NCBI GenBank assembly: GCA_949987705.1
Contig: OX465283.1
Span: 71,557,720-71,621,719, forward strand
Reading direction: 5' to 3'
Length of the DNA: 64,000 bases
Source: Thereva unica
Taxonomy: Eukaryota > Arthropoda > Insecta > Diptera > Therevidae
Shown: one piece after another, positions 20,556 to 33,272 of the stretch
Position numbering within the stretch: the stretch's first letter is position 1
How the letters are laid out: each line of letters starts with the position of its first letter
Notes under the pieces: model-generated
Seen by the model: the letters and a program-made list of their open reading frames with translations, nothing else
Database searches by the model: none
Told to the model about the DNA's origin: nothing
Translations under genes and position numbers: made by a program

Positions 20556-23500
20556 GAGTTTAGTTTTTCTAGTCACAAAACTTGAGTGCAACATTTATTT
20601 TTGGGCGTAAAAACCGGGCCACCTCAGCTTGGACTATAAAAAAAGGTTTCATAAAATGCATCTTTAACTTCTTCAATCGGGGCATGAATATTCATTATGG
20701 AGTAATAAAAGAATCTTCCTCTTAAACGTATTCTACATATTCTTTTGTCTATAGCGTCTATTACTAGATGTTTAATTTGTTATCTTACAATGAGTGCCGC
20801 CCCAAAGGTATGGTTTTTCTCGTTACAACTATAGAATATATTGTACGTTTTTTCTCTAGGATCTCCTTTCCAATCCATCGCACCTCTTGCACTGCTATTA
20901 GATCACTTTTATATGTATCTAATTCACACTCGACAGTGAGTTATTCGTTGCCCATTTGATCAGTCGTACCACCTTTGAGGGGGCTCGTAGTTAACATATT
21001 TTCCCGCAACAAAAGACCAGTCCGCTCAGCTCACCCTAGCACTCAGAAGTCCTCCTTACAGCTAACGTACACTATATTTCTTTATTTCACTTTAAGTATG
21101 TAACTTATAACTAACCCACCATGGCAATTAAATTCACTGGTTCCTCATCTTCCAACGTTTCTTCCCATAGAGAGAAAATACATAAGTAATTTCTCTTTCG
21201 TTTTTAATCATGTCTATCTTTATGATCAAACAAAATACAAAACATATATTAAACATCTTTCAATTTTTCTCACTCTACCAAAACTTTTACTTAAAAAAAT
21301 TAAGAAAAAATTTTCTCATAGAATATGATAAATAGTTTGACAGGTCAATTTCGCCCACATCCCAAAAAGAAACCAAACAGGAAATTTAAATATTTAATAA
21401 TATAAAAAAGCGTCTCATTTCCCCTAATTGAAAAACCTAAAGAGAAACATTTTCCACAATATTATCTTAAGGCCAACAGTGGACTGTGGACATAAAAATA
21501 AGACAAAGTTAAAGTGTGTCTTTTGGGTCGATCATTAATTACAAAACTCGAATTGATTAACTTGAAAGCGGGCGAGATAGACCAAGATGGAAAAAATGTC
21601 GGTCTATGGCGCGTCCGTCCATATGCGCCATGAACGCCAGTTTCCAAAATGAGTCGGGCCAAAAAGCGTACGTGATCGTCGCTGAATTAAAGCGGCCCTA
21701 AGAAGATCACCAGATCGTTCCTTCTGTCGGTTGGTGCTGCCTGTTGTTGTTGTTGGTGGTGTTTAATCCGTTTAAACATATGTTGCCATATTTCATCCAG
21801 TCAAACAAACTGAAGCTGTGTGCGTTTAAAATAGCCCAAGCTGGAGCAATGGGAGGAAACTGGTTGCGAGGTTTTAAAGTGTTTTTTGTTGTTGTTGTTT
21901 TTGCTATTATGGTGTTTAAAACGCAACGGACTATATTTTTATATATGGCCCCCTTTAGAGTATATATGTGTATAGTTGTGTACAGGCAGAATTAAACCGA
22001 TGGGCGACCTTCAACTTGGTTACGGTGTTTTGTTGCAAAAAAAATAAAAATACTTTTTCCACACTTTTTTCTGTTGTCTTAAGCTTTCAAGCTGGTGATC
22101 ATATGACTCAGCCCGAGACAGTAATATGATCAGAAGTGGACTACGGCCTGAAAGTATATGGGGGTATATTTTTATTTTTATAAAGAAAGGTGATAAGGCA
22201 GGTGTAAATTTTCTTTTATGTATACGAGTTTTGTTTCGACATTCTAACGTTTTTTTTATAGTGAAGGTTTCTTATTAACAAAGAAATCATTCAATTTTAC
22301 TGCTTTTAAGATGCACTTGAGAAAGTGAAAGCGATTGCACGTTCTATACATATAGTATGTATGTAATTAAATTCAGGATACGAATTTCCAATCCTTAAAA
22401 GACATAATCAAGTTCCAGGGACGAAATGTGTGGACATGCGTACGTATTATATCGGTTACGTGCAGGGAAGAAGGTGCACGCTGTCTTCACAGTATACGCA
22501 AGAATAAAGGACAACCAGAGGATATGAATGAAGTGACAGGACCCTCTTACGTTCCACTCCCTGCAGATTGAAAAGCGCCGCATGCACAGTGTAGACTAGC
22601 GTAAAACAGTTTTGTTTTTGTTGTGTTTTTTTGGCTTGGGTTCTTTTCCCAAACCATGTAACGTAACTCTGGGCCTGGCTTCTGTTTTAGTAAGCGCTTC
22701 GCCTTGTTGGCAATCAAAACAGATCTGCTATGAAGGAGGAACTCGGTTGTTCTTCCAGAATCCGCCACCGAGGTTATGGTAAAGAGGGAGATTTGATTGA
22801 AGGAATTACGGTAAAAGTTCGTTGGATTGAAACGCGTGTTTTATGGCAAAAAATCTAGTGAACAGTGTTATACAAGAATTTAAGACGGTTTTTCTATATA
22901 AAATGATAAATATTATCAAAGGTGAGTTTTAATTAAGGATGTAATTGAGACAAACGAAAAGAGCAACATTAATTATAATCATGGAGGAAAAAGGGCGGTT
23001 ATCCGATTACATAAAGATGGCTTCAATCGAATGAGCTCACGATGATGACCTGTAAGCAACTATCAGCAGAGCCGGTTAATTTGATTGATTCGATAGAACT
23101 TAATCAGTTTTAAAAGGTTTTCGATGTTATGTTTAAAGAATGACATTGTGTGTATTGGGTGCGGCACCCTCCAAATATTTACAATCACAAGATTTAATCT
23201 CTAGGCTTGTTGTAATGCGTACGTATGTATCCACACATCAATCATTTCCATAAAATAATCCGTATTTCTGTTAAAAGAAAGCACTTTTACTTTTCTGTTA
23301 AAAAAAAAAGTTTATTTTACATCACAACACACGGTATGATTTCATGCTTTTTATACAATAATTTCAAAAAATTTAAAATCTTATTTTTACATATAAATAT
23401 TAAATTTGAAAAAAAAAGTTAACACAAACACGCACAAACAATAAATCATGCCAAAAATAATAAAAATGAAGGTTACAATCTCAAGGGTATGATAGATCAG

Positions 23501-24270
23501 TCTAAAATTTGCAATACAAAGAAATGAAACTCTTATATTTATATACCATTAAGAATGCGAATAAATCAGAATAACCTCGGGATTCGATTCAATCCAATTC
23601 AACTGGTGAATCAATTTCGAGATGCATTGATAAAAAAATCGAATATAAAATCGTTTGAAGTCAGTTTTGATTTGAAATTTTCTTCACAATACAAAAAAAA
23701 AGGAATTTATCACATTTTATTTTATAACAAAAGAAACCTTCAGAGACAATAGTGATAGTGTTGTACGAAACTTTGTTGTTTGAAGGGCTCAGCTCAACTC
23801 TTTTGGCTAAATGATCGTTGTTACAAAATAGATTCAGCTCGAAGTTTTTACTATAAACATAATAGATCATCGTAAATGCTCAATATAATTTCCGCTCACA
23901 CTATTCTTTTTCTTTAGTGCATTCTGGGAGACTGGTACATTTTCCTTAAGAATGTTTTCAGTTTCCATGGCAAAGGGGTTTTGTTTCTGCTAACTATACT
24001 GCGTTTGTAAATATGTAATTTTATTGATTATAAACTTTGGACTATAAGGCTTTTATTGAAGCTTTTATTTTTCCAAATCTCTGCGTGACTTACTATTCGC
24101 ACAAATGTAGTAAAATAATAAAGCATTGTGCCTCCACCGCCTTTAAAAGCAGTTTTTACGTGTTTTTTTTTTGTAATTAGCTTCGTGTCGGAATAGAGGA
24201 AAGAATGAAAATTTCTATAGATTTATTGTTCCTACTAAATATTATATGCACTTACTCGGATGCGGTCCTG
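20556..24270. other. 3.7 kb of apparently unique AT-rich DNA
   Basis: No transposon landmark or inverted-repeat end was found. The short frames here (for example 22547-22768 minus and 22395-22583 minus) show no recognisable domain and no supporting splice pattern. It could be intronic or intergenic host DNA. Confidence 0.4.
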
Positions 24271-24278
24271 GCCCCTTG

Positions 24279-25855
24279 CAGGGGCGGATGGGCCATATGA
24301 CGAACCGGGAAATTTCCCGGTGGGCCGGCTGTTCAGGGGCCGCAGGGCCGGTGGCTAAAAGTACGTCTTGAGTTTTTATATTTCTTCTTCCGACTGCCCA
24401 TATATAACTCTCAAACTATTATGTTTTGTTTATTTTGTGGTAAAGACACAGAAACGAAGGGCTTTTCTAGAGAAAAATTTTGGTTTTGTTTCGATTCTGT
24501 GCGATGAAAACCAATTAAGATACATATCTTCGTTGTAAGTTCGCATATGAGTGCGAGGAGAACCTTTCCCGAGCAATTTAAACTTTAGAATCTCAAAAAG
24601 TAAGGGTTCAAAACAGTTCAACTTTGCAGGACTTGTATCCCTTGAAATTCCCTGCGAATTGAATTTTGTAGCGATAATATATCTCTATTTTTTCCTATTT
24701 TCCAATGAAATTATCGAATCAGGTAAATTGTATTAATCTCGACAATTTTAAAGCATTAATAAACACATCTACATCTTAACAACGTATTTATGCATGTATG
24801 AAATATGTAGCTCTTACTTTTGGTTTGGAGCCCAATTCCAATTCCAATTCCCTGCGAATTGAATTTTGTAGCGATAATATATCTCTATTTTTTCCTATTT
24901 TCCAATGAAATTATCGAATCAGGTAAATTGTATTAATCTCGACAATTTTAAAGCATTAATAAACACATCTACATCTTAACAACGTATTTATGCATGTATG
25001 AAATATGTAGCTCTTACTTTTGGTTTGGAGCCCAATTCCACTCGCTCCAAGTTGCGATAAGAAAAATATGTGCCCCGCTTTAAAATTACTATTGGAGCAC
25101 TCAAAAATCGCTCTTAATACCTCAAAACAAATTTAAAAAACAATACCTCAAAACAAATTTGGGGGCACCCAAAAATCACCTTAAATGCCTGAGCTTTTTT
25201 TGGACCGATTTTACTCTCTAGCCATACATCTACATCTACATTCAATATAAATGCACCATTTCAAAATTTCCAGTTGTTGAAATTTTTTCACAAATTTCTC
25301 AATATGGGGTAGTTTCTACAGGTACAGACGTTGCAATAATTTAGAAATAATAGTATAAACAAAGAGGGGATAGTAATTTATCATAAATGAACGATTAAAA
25401 ATTGTAAACCGTTAAAAACTAATTTTGTTGTGTTTTTCGCCATAGGGGGTTTGGAGGGGATGAAACATTGAATTAAATCATAAATTAATTCCAGTATATA
25501 TTTAAACGTATTTTAATCGACATATTGCTTAAATATATTGTTTTTAAATTTTTTGTCAACAGGGGTAGTTTTCACCCCCTAAAAATAAAAAGCACACACC
25601 AAGAACATATAACTTTTGAAGAGGAGGGTAAGATAAGCTAAATTACCAAATTTCACAAAAAAATCAAATGGTGCTGTCTGAAAGAATTCGGAGTTAATAC
25701 ACTATTTTTACCGCTATCCACTGGACTATTAATTTTAATGGAAAAATGCGTTACTCCCTGTAAATGTTCATATATTTTAGCCATATTCGGAAATTTAAAA
25801 TAGGGCCGACAAATATTATTTCCCGGGCCGCTAAGATGCTTCCCATCCGCCCCTG
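24279..25855. mobile_element. Non-autonomous hAT element
   Basis: Ends CAGGGGCGGATGGG and, inverse at the right, the same 14 bases. Perfect 8-bp target duplication GCCCCTTG at 24271-24278 and 25856-25863. The CAGGGGCGG terminus is a classic hAT end. The 1577-bp body has no transposase frame. It contains the 200-bp duplication at 24641-25040. Confidence 0.9.
24641..25040. repeat. Direct tandem duplication, two 200-bp units
   Basis: Bases 24646-24840 are repeated without any difference that I can see at 24846-25040. Only the first few bases of the two 200-bp units differ. The lack of divergence means a very recent duplication or an assembly artefact. Confidence 0.9.
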
Positions 25856-26062
25856 GCCCCTTGTAAGTGTTTTCTCCACCGACCGGTTCCGATTGTGAGG
25901 CGATATCATCCAGTTTGACATCTCTTAAGGCTAAAACAGAACCAATCGATTCAGTCCGTTTTTAAAGTTGGGCATTTGGCGTTTCCATACACTTTCCATG
26001 AAACGAGCGGAGCTGTAATCACAATCAAGCGGACGGAACGAACGGAAAAGTTTCTCAACTTT

Positions 26063-26537
26063 GGGGGCCTCGGTAGTCTAGGGGTAAGGCGCCTGACTAC
26101 TATCCCAGAGGTCCCGGGTTCGAATCCCGGCCAGCCCCACGGTCCTTCGCCTTTTCCACTTTCCCACCCACATAACTTTCCTTCTTTCTTCTCCCCTCTT
26201 TACATTCCTGATTCCTCCTATCATAGCCTTCGCTAGTCCTTCCCCGCTCCACCAAGCGCATGTCATCGGTTGGCTGATGAGATTCAACTCGTTTTAGGAG
26301 GCATACTGGAGTTGTTTCTCAAAATACCTCGATGCCAGAGTCGCGAAATGGTTGGAAGTAGGTGGAATAAAATATCGCGGCTAGGGGTTGTGACAGATCC
26401 TTCCTACTTCTCTCTCTCTTTCTACTCTCTATCTTCCGGCTAGAGCTGCTGTTCGACATTCTATACGAAAAAAAATAGATTGTCGAACAGTACAAAGGGG
26501 CATTCCCTAAGCCTCGAGACTATCACATAAAAAAAAA
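26063..26537 (+). mobile_element. tRNA-derived SINE, copy 2
   Basis: The head at 26063-26136 is the best preserved tRNA-like part: GGTAGTCTAGGGGTAAGG (A box) and GGTTCGAATCC (B box), with GGGGCC and GGCC.CCCC at its ends. The body runs to AGTACAAAGGGGCATTCCC and then CATAAAAA at 26529-26537. Possible duplication AACTTT on both sides (26057-26062 and just after the A-run). It lies on the plus strand, opposite to copies 1 and 3. Confidence 0.85.
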
Positions 26538-26564
26538 CTTTTAACTTTTTACGTAAGCTGTCAT

Positions 26565-28385
26565 CGCAATGTCGTTAAATTCATCTTTGTCTCCTTCACT
26601 GTCGCACCCCATAGACTTTACCGCAAGGATTGCAACTGCCAGATCGAAGGGCTTCAAACAAATTTCCACTCTGTGCTGTGCCAATTATCAACGTATTCTG
26701 CTATAATAAGAGTACAGGCATTCCCTGAGTGAATCATCCCAACGCGAGTACATCAGATCGAGGAACGCCTGCAAAACCATGATCAGGCAAATCAAAGCTG
26801 CCTTTGATGGCAGTTTAAGAGGTAAACTCATTAACACCACTGCTGGCAGTAAAAACTTCTGGTCCTTGGTAATTTCGATCAGGAAAAATTTCGCCACATC
26901 TTCGACTCCTTTCAATCACGAAGGGAAGATGCTAACAGAAAGCAAATCCAACGCCAAATTCTTCCTTGCCCGATGCTGCCATGCAACCACCCATTGCCAA
27001 GTGTCTATTCACTCAATGGCAAAGTTTACTTCAGGACTTGTGAAGTGTACAAGTGCCTCAAGGAGCTCGATTCCAATAAATCCACTGGCCCCGATAATCT
27101 TCCTGCTATGGTTCTTAAAAAATGTGCCTCACTTTTGGCTAAACCTCTGCGCAAACTGTACGCCCTTTCATACTTTTCCGGAGTTTTTCCTGACACCTTG
27201 GAAAAAAGGTGACTCTAGCAACCCCTCTAACTACCGCCCAATAGGAATAACTTCTATTCTCTCCAAAATCACGGAGACAATAATAAACAGAAAGTTTATG
27301 GAATATCTTGAATGCAACCAAAAATTGGATTGAGAGTTTCCTTTCTGACCGTTCAATCAAGGTAGTATTGGACCGCATCGAATCTAATCCCCACACCATC
27401 CCTGCAGGTGCTCCCCAGGGCTCATTCTATCATCAGCTCTCTTCCTAGTTTTTATAAATGACCTGCACTCAATCTCATCCAACTCAATTCACAGTTTTGC
27501 TGACGACGGTACTCTGCGTTACTCGTATAGCTTCGATAAAGCAAGACAAGCACGTGCCAGACCTTGTCTGCTTATTTGTGAACTTATGTACATTTCAATC
27601 AACAGGGATATAAATCAAAGATTTAAGATTGGGGCCTCAAAAATCGTGTCGAATTCAACGCACGGAAAACGAAATACTGTCTCATTTCTAAGAAAACGCG
27701 CGGCTCAATTCCTCCCGTCTAGAACGGATGGCAGAACAAACTTCCTAGGCATAACATTAACCGAAGATCTAATCACATATTCCAAATCGCTAAACAAGCA
27801 TCACAATGCTTGGGATTCCTTAAAAGATGCAATATCCTTTTTCAGCCGTCGACCAGGGCTATAAACTACAAATCCTATATTCGGCCCCGCCTCGAATTCA
27901 ACTCGTATCTCTGGGCAGGGGCCCGAGTACCACCTTAGCCTGACTGGACAAGGTGCAAAACCGCGCCCTCCAACTCATTGACGACCACGCCATTTGCTCC
28001 ACAATTGATTCATTAAGCCACCACAGGAGTGTATCGGCTCTGGTGAAATCCACAATGACGGTTGCACTGAAATATATAACCTCCTGCCTCCATGGCAATG
28101 TTCTTCCCGCAACACAAGACTAGCCTTCAGTTTAGAAATTCGTTCTTTTCGAGAACAACTTGACTGTGGAACAACCTCCCACAGTCAGTATTCCCGAATT
28201 CATAAAACATCCAAGAGTTCAAACGCAAGGTTCATCTCCAACCGACTCCCTTTAATCTGTCTTATCCTTTCTCTATCCTTCGAGCTAAGCTTGCTACCAG
28301 ACATCTGACCATGACGTGTACGACATGACGGACTGGTAGTACAAAGAGTAAGACCTGAGCTTAGACTTACGCATTAAAAAACTTT
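26565..28385 (+). pseudogene. LINE, plus-strand copy, decayed and internally deleted
   Basis: From 26570 the text resembles the start of the LINE protein (AMSLNSS...FKQIST). After a deletion of the endonuclease part the match resumes with REYIRSRNACKTMIRQIKAAF near 26730 and continues through KSTGPDNLPAMVLKKCASLLAKPLRK and NYRPIGITSILSKITETIINRK. A further deletion joins ECNQK to the ESFLSDRSIKVVLD segment. It continues, with many stops, to the C-terminal LWNNLPQSVF and the 3' tail with GACGGACTGGTAGTACAAAGAG near 28325-28350. It is non-functional. Confidence 0.85.
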
Positions 28386-29411
28386 CCAATCACGTTCCTC
28401 TTCTTCGAGCTAAATGGCCCGCCAACCTGAGCTTAATTTTCGTCACGATAGCGCTACTGGATCTCGTTTTGTTGGAATCGTCCTTCCTTCACATAAGAGG
28501 CCAACAATTCTCCGAAGGATTTATCTCTCGAACACGGCTAAGAGGCTGTCTCGGATGCATATGTGAGTATCGGTACGACCATCGTCTTGGTCAGGAGTAG
28601 TTTGGATGTTACAGTTACCTGCTTGGATTTGAAGAGCCTTGACAGCCTATAGTCGATTTTTTTGGTTTTTAGCAGCCATGGTGTATTTGTGGTCTCATGC
28701 TATGGTCGGCTGCTATTATCACGCTCCTCCGCCGAATTCCCTCATTCCTTATAGTTCTACCAGTAAGCATATAACACATAGAGTAGTCCCGCAGAACAAC
28801 AATTTGTGCAAGACAATTACCGTTTTCTTGCCACGTGGAACCACCGCCCTTGCTACTTTAACACCAAATCTGTTTCAGAGTGCTAAGTAGCAGAGGATTA
28901 TTGTAAAGGAAGTTGATGAGAGCACTCCGGTGGGGTAAGGGAATTTAAGTGGAGGTGGTTTAAGTTCTGGGTCCCAGTCGCCCACACAATTAATTAATGA
29001 ATCACTTGGTGTTGCGTGGGCTCCCCATTTTCCAATATAATATAATTTTTCCAACATATGTACCTAGGGCAGCATTAAGTTCCCGTTCAACTAACTTCAA
29101 AGAATTTTTTATGGTCCGGTAACGGTAGGTTTCATCCTTTTGCTGAATATATAACCAACCCGAGTACATTGTGTTGTGTATGACAGCTGCAAAACACATC
29201 AAATTCCGGTTTTTTGCAAGACACTATTCCCTGTCTCTACAATGGCAGTAGTCTCAGCTTTATCTTTTGATAGGATATCGGTTAGATGTTGTCAGGTCGA
29301 GTTCTGTACACAGTTAAAACGTTCCATGAGAAAATTCTTAAATCATTTTGCCTTTTTCGTTACCGTGACTGTTCCAATGTTGGTTGTTTGTTCCAGTGTC
29401 GGAAGATTTTT
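28386..29411. other. Unassigned, possibly an old element
   Basis: GC content is higher than the surroundings and a few minus-strand frames adjoin one another (29202-29002 and 29057-28875), but I recognise no domain. The frames may be the remains of a retroelement. Confidence 0.25.
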
Positions 29412-30345
29412 TTTTTATGTGGCAGTGCTAAGCTCAGGAGTCACCCTTTGTACTACTAGTCCGTCATGTCATTTGTCACGTCATGGTGAAATGTCTAGCA
29501 GTAAGCTTAGAACGGGAAGGGATGGGGGGGTATAGGTTAAGGGTTAAAAGGTACGGGGGGGTATTGACGAAGGTGGTGATGAACCCTGCGTTTGAACTCT
29601 TGGATGTTGTAGGAGCTCGGAAATACTGACTGCGAGAGATTATTCCACAGTCGAGTTGTTCTATTAACAAACGAATTCATATCTTGTTGAGTGCGTGAAA
29701 GGGGTAGTTGCAGGTAAAGGGAATGAGACGAGTGGGCTAATCTGGTGTTGCGGGTATAAGATTGCCGTGGAGGCAGGAGAGCGTTTAACTCGGAGGAACA
29801 GTCACTATGATAGTAGCGATAAAATGTTGTCAGTGCTGCTACATTCCTACGGTGGCTCAAGGGGTCGATGGTGGAACAGGCGGTGTCGTCATCAATTAAC
29901 TTGAGTGCCCTTTTTTGCACCTTATCTAACCATGCCAAGGTGGTTATTGGGGCGCCGCCCCAAACGACGGAGCTATATTCGAGAAGAGGCCGAATGTAGG
30001 ATTTATAAATAACAGCACGGGTCGATGGCTTGCACCTCTTAAGAAATCCCAAGCACTGGGATGCTTGTTTGGCGATTTGGAATATATGGTCATTCCATCG
30101 CAAGTCTTTAGCTAATGTCACGCCTAAGATGTGTAGGGATGGGTCGGCCTTTAGTACCACGTCATCGACTTTCAAGGATGGTGAGGTGTTGATCTTTTTC
30201 TTTGAAATAAGGCAGTACTTGGTTTTGGAGGGGTTGAATTCGACACGATTCATTTTTTCCCACTCTAGAATAAGTTCAATGTCGTTATTAATAGAGTTGA
30301 ACATTAGTTCACGATCATCAAGACAGGATCTGGTATCTGTCTGTC
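29412..30345 (-). pseudogene. LINE, 5'-truncated minus-strand copy with long intact C-terminal frame
   Basis: A T-run at 29409-29418 marks the A-tail. From 30304 to 29537 there is an uninterrupted 255-residue frame for the part of the protein downstream of the reverse transcriptase active site (NRVEFNPSKTKYCLIS, LHILGVTLAKDLRW, LEYSSVVWGGAPITTLAWLD, RTTRLWNNLSQSVFPSS). The active site itself is beyond the truncation point. It is closer to the 6.3-kb copy than to the 40.6-kb copy, so these two form a subfamily. Confidence 0.85.
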
Positions 30346-30353
30346 TTGTATTT

Positions 30354-30390
30354 ATCTGTATAGAGGGTTTAATATCTGTATAGAGGGTTT
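30354..30390. repeat. Short direct repeat at the LINE 5' junction
   Basis: ATCTGTATAGAGGGTTT occurs at 30354-30370 and 30374-30390. It lies right beside the truncated 5' end of the minus-strand LINE and may have arisen at insertion. Confidence 0.6.
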
Positions 30391-30399
30391 TTAAGAAAT

Positions 30400-31678
30400 T
30401 TATTTCTCCTCATTTCGTTCATTTACCCTTTTTAGCAAACCTTGGAACAGAATTTAAAAGTGCAACAACAGCGCCCTGAAGTTTATATCAATCACGGTAA
30501 ACAGCAATACAAAATTCAGAGCCATCGGAACCATTCTTCTTTTGAGTTAGTGAATATGGTGCCCTTTACAGAATTTAGTATAAATAAATGAGATTTTTTT
30601 CTCACTTGTGAGATTGTTTTCCCTGCTTCTGATTCTCGAAAACGATGGTCTGTACCCTCACCTTTTAAGTAAACTCTCGAGAAACATTTCTTGAGTAAAA
30701 TTTTATGAAAATCTCGAAGCTAAAATCTCTGGAAACTTCCTGCGCGAAAAGAAGTGAAATTTTCCCGGCTTTTCTTGAATGAGAAAGTACAGGGACAGAA
30801 ATTGGTAAATTTGTGAGAACAATTTTCAATTTTTTTTCAATTGTATCAATTTTTTTAAATTTTAATTTTTGAAATTGCGCCCCCTGACAAATTGCGCCCG
30901 GTGCAAGTGCACCATTCGCACCTATGAAAGCGCCGCGCCTGGACATTAAAATAAAATAGCCCAACTCACTCTTTCACTAATATTATTTTTGGTTGGTGAT
31001 TACCTTTTTAAGTATATTTCATATCACAACTGAATATTCCATCTGAGTCACTTGGGGCTTACGTGGATAGAACTTTTTCGTTGTCCGAATATTTTTTTAC
31101 TACTTCCATTATTTCGCTACGAGTATAGCGAGGCGCAACATGTTCCAGCTAATAAAATATATATTATACCACTTTTATTTCGAAACAAACTCCAAAAATA
31201 CACATTCACACTCTGTTAAACACACACACAGTTAAAATAAACAATTACATACTTTGAGGTTATATTTTACTGGTATTTGCAAAAAATATCGCGTTCCATA
31301 CATTGATGATGTACTCGCAAGTGTACTGAAAAAATTCAATTTGACATTCTGCACAGGTTTACATTTTCTTAAAAAAATATTTTAGCAGGGAAAACCATCG
31401 AAATTCTATTCCTTATTTTTTTTAACAAAAACATTTCAATCTTCCAAATACGAAATTACAAAAAAATTTATTAACAAAAGGGTACATGTCAGTAAAAATG
31501 TTTCATCTATGGTACGTTATTGACCCAGGAAAATCTTCTGATGAGCCGTCTTCCGTTCTATACATGCCAGAGGATCTAGCACGCTAATGTTACAATATTC
31601 GACCCTTTTATTAGGTATTACTAATTTCACTATACTTTACTGCTCTGCTTCGTTTTGACGGTCTTAGTTTGTACCAAA
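30400..31678. other. Non-coding stretch, nothing firm
   Basis: A GC-rich patch at 30880-30950 (GCGCCCCCTGACAAATTGCGCCC) could be the end of an element, but no partner was found. Confidence 0.3.
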
Positions 31679-31989
31679 TACAGTGCCCGAAATTGAGTTA
31701 AGTTCACCCAACACTTCTATGTTTCAGAGCGTTTTCCTCAGTCCCATTTTGTTGTGGAAACCTGAATTTTAACATAGTTGCCTTTCTAGGGGTTGCGAAT
31801 AAGTGGTAAAAAAATTATATCGCTAGCTCTCTTAATAACGGTAAAATGCATACCGGAAGTAAAAGCATTTCAATTTGAAGCATTTTTAGTGCGAAATTGA
31901 TTTAAGTTCAGTAAAAAATATAAAGAAAAAAGGGTTCTTATTGCTATAAATTAACTTTATTTAGTAATTGGTCGATCCTCCATTGTTTT

Positions 31990-32450
31990 TATGACTGGAA
32001 ATTTTTTTTTTCTCATACTCGCCACTAATGTGTGGAGCATTTCCTCCGGAATTAAATTCCAAGCATGTTAAATGATTATTTTGAGCGATTTTATATTTTC
32101 AAACCGCCTTCCATGAGCATACATACACCTTTCTGACTACAATTCTCCATAAATCTTCTACCGGATTTAAACCCGTAGAGTGTGCCAGCCAATCCAAAAC
32201 GGGATACTTTTGCTCCTTAAACAATTTCATAGTAGCTCTTTCTTTATGGATAGGTGCACTATACTATTGAAAGGTCCAATTATCGCCAAGCGCTTCCTCT
32301 CCAAATGACACCAAAACATCGTCCAAAAGTGAAATTTAGTGTGCAGCACACATTCGGTTACTTATCCAACAAATTGGGCTTTTTGTACGAGCAGAAAAAG
32401 CGGCCCAAACCATCACTGTGCCTCCTCCAAAATTTCGGCTCCAAGGAACA
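31990..32450 (-). pseudogene. Tc1 transposase C-terminal half, left arm
   Basis: On the minus strand, scattered frames give a WRRHSDGLGRFF / FGGGTVMVW-like stretch, then a TIQHAPIHKE-like part and the segment before the end (VRKVYVCSWK). It corresponds to the same region as the right arm, with several frame changes. Confidence 0.6.
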
Positions 32451-32469
32451 CCACAGCATAAATTGCTAA

Positions 32470-32990
32470 GGCTTAAATTTGCCGAGAATGTAATGTCAAG
32501 GGACAAGTAATGGCGAAGTGTTATTTTTTCTGATGAAAAAATTTTTATCTCGACGGGCCAGATGGCTGCCAATACTTTTGGCATGACCTTAAAAAAACAC
32601 CTGAAGTTCCTTGGAGCCGAAATTTTGGAGGAGGCACAGTGATGGTTTGGGCCGCTTTTTCTGTTCGTACAAAGAGTCCAATTTGCTGGATAACTACCCG
32701 GATGTGTGCTGCAGACTACATTGCCCTTTTGGACGATGTTTTAGTCATATTGGGAGAGAATGCACATGGCGATAGTTGAACATTTCAACAGGATAATGCA
32801 CCCATCCACAAAGCGAGAGCTGGTTTTAGGAGCAGCAGATCCCAATTTTGGATTAGCTCGCACGCTTTCCTGATCTAAATCCAATAGAAAACCTTCGGGG
32901 CATTGTAGTCAAGAAGGTGTATGCCCATGGAAGGCAATTAGAAGAATTTTCCATGTTATAAAAAACAATGGAGGATCGGCCAATTACTAA
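32470..32990 (+). pseudogene. Tc1 transposase C-terminal half, right arm and centre
   Basis: From the centre outward: VIFSDEKIF near 32518 (first catalytic aspartate region), VPWSRNFGGGTVMVWAAFS near 32608, ADYIALLDDVL, then QQDNAPIHKARA near 32790 (second catalytic aspartate), and a decayed PDLNPIEN-like part near 32873. Stops and frameshifts are present. The family acts by cutting and pasting at TA sites; this copy is inactive. Confidence 0.75.
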
Positions 32991-33272
32991 ATAAAGTTAA
33001 TTTATAGCAATAAGAACCCTTTTTTCTTTATATTTTTTAGTGAACTTAAATCAATTTCGCACTAAAAATGCTTCAAATTGAAATGCTTTTACTTCCGATA
33101 TGCATTTTACCGTTATTAAGAGAGCTAGCGATATAATTTTTTTACCACTTATTCCCAACCCCTAGAAAGGCAACTATGTTAAAATTCAGGTTTCCACAAC
33201 AAAATGGGACTGAGGAAAACGCTCTGAAACATAGAAGTGTTGGGTGAACTTAAATCAATTTCGGGCACTGTA

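Larger units (their letters stand above)
31681..33270. mobile_element. Tc1-type element rearranged into a giant inverted repeat
   Basis: Ends CAGTGCCCGAAATTGA and inverse, each next to TA (31679-31680 and 33271-33272), as in Tc1/mariner. The two ends are complementary for about 300 bp and the similarity goes on, with more divergence, through the 3' half of a transposase gene in both arms (left arm to about 32448, right arm from about 32609). Only the centre, about 160 bp, is single-copy. An ordinary Tc1 element has one gene between its ends, so this copy has lost the 5' half and duplicated the 3' half in inverse. The arms differ by a deletion of roughly 80 bp near 32950 and many substitutions. 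Confidence 0.85.

Noticed and set aside
26063..26136. tRNA gene (also 1910-1982 and 52588-52662)
   Set aside because: A and B boxes are good but the anticodon arm does not pair, and the sequence continues each time into the same 400-bp body with an A-tail, so these are SINE heads.
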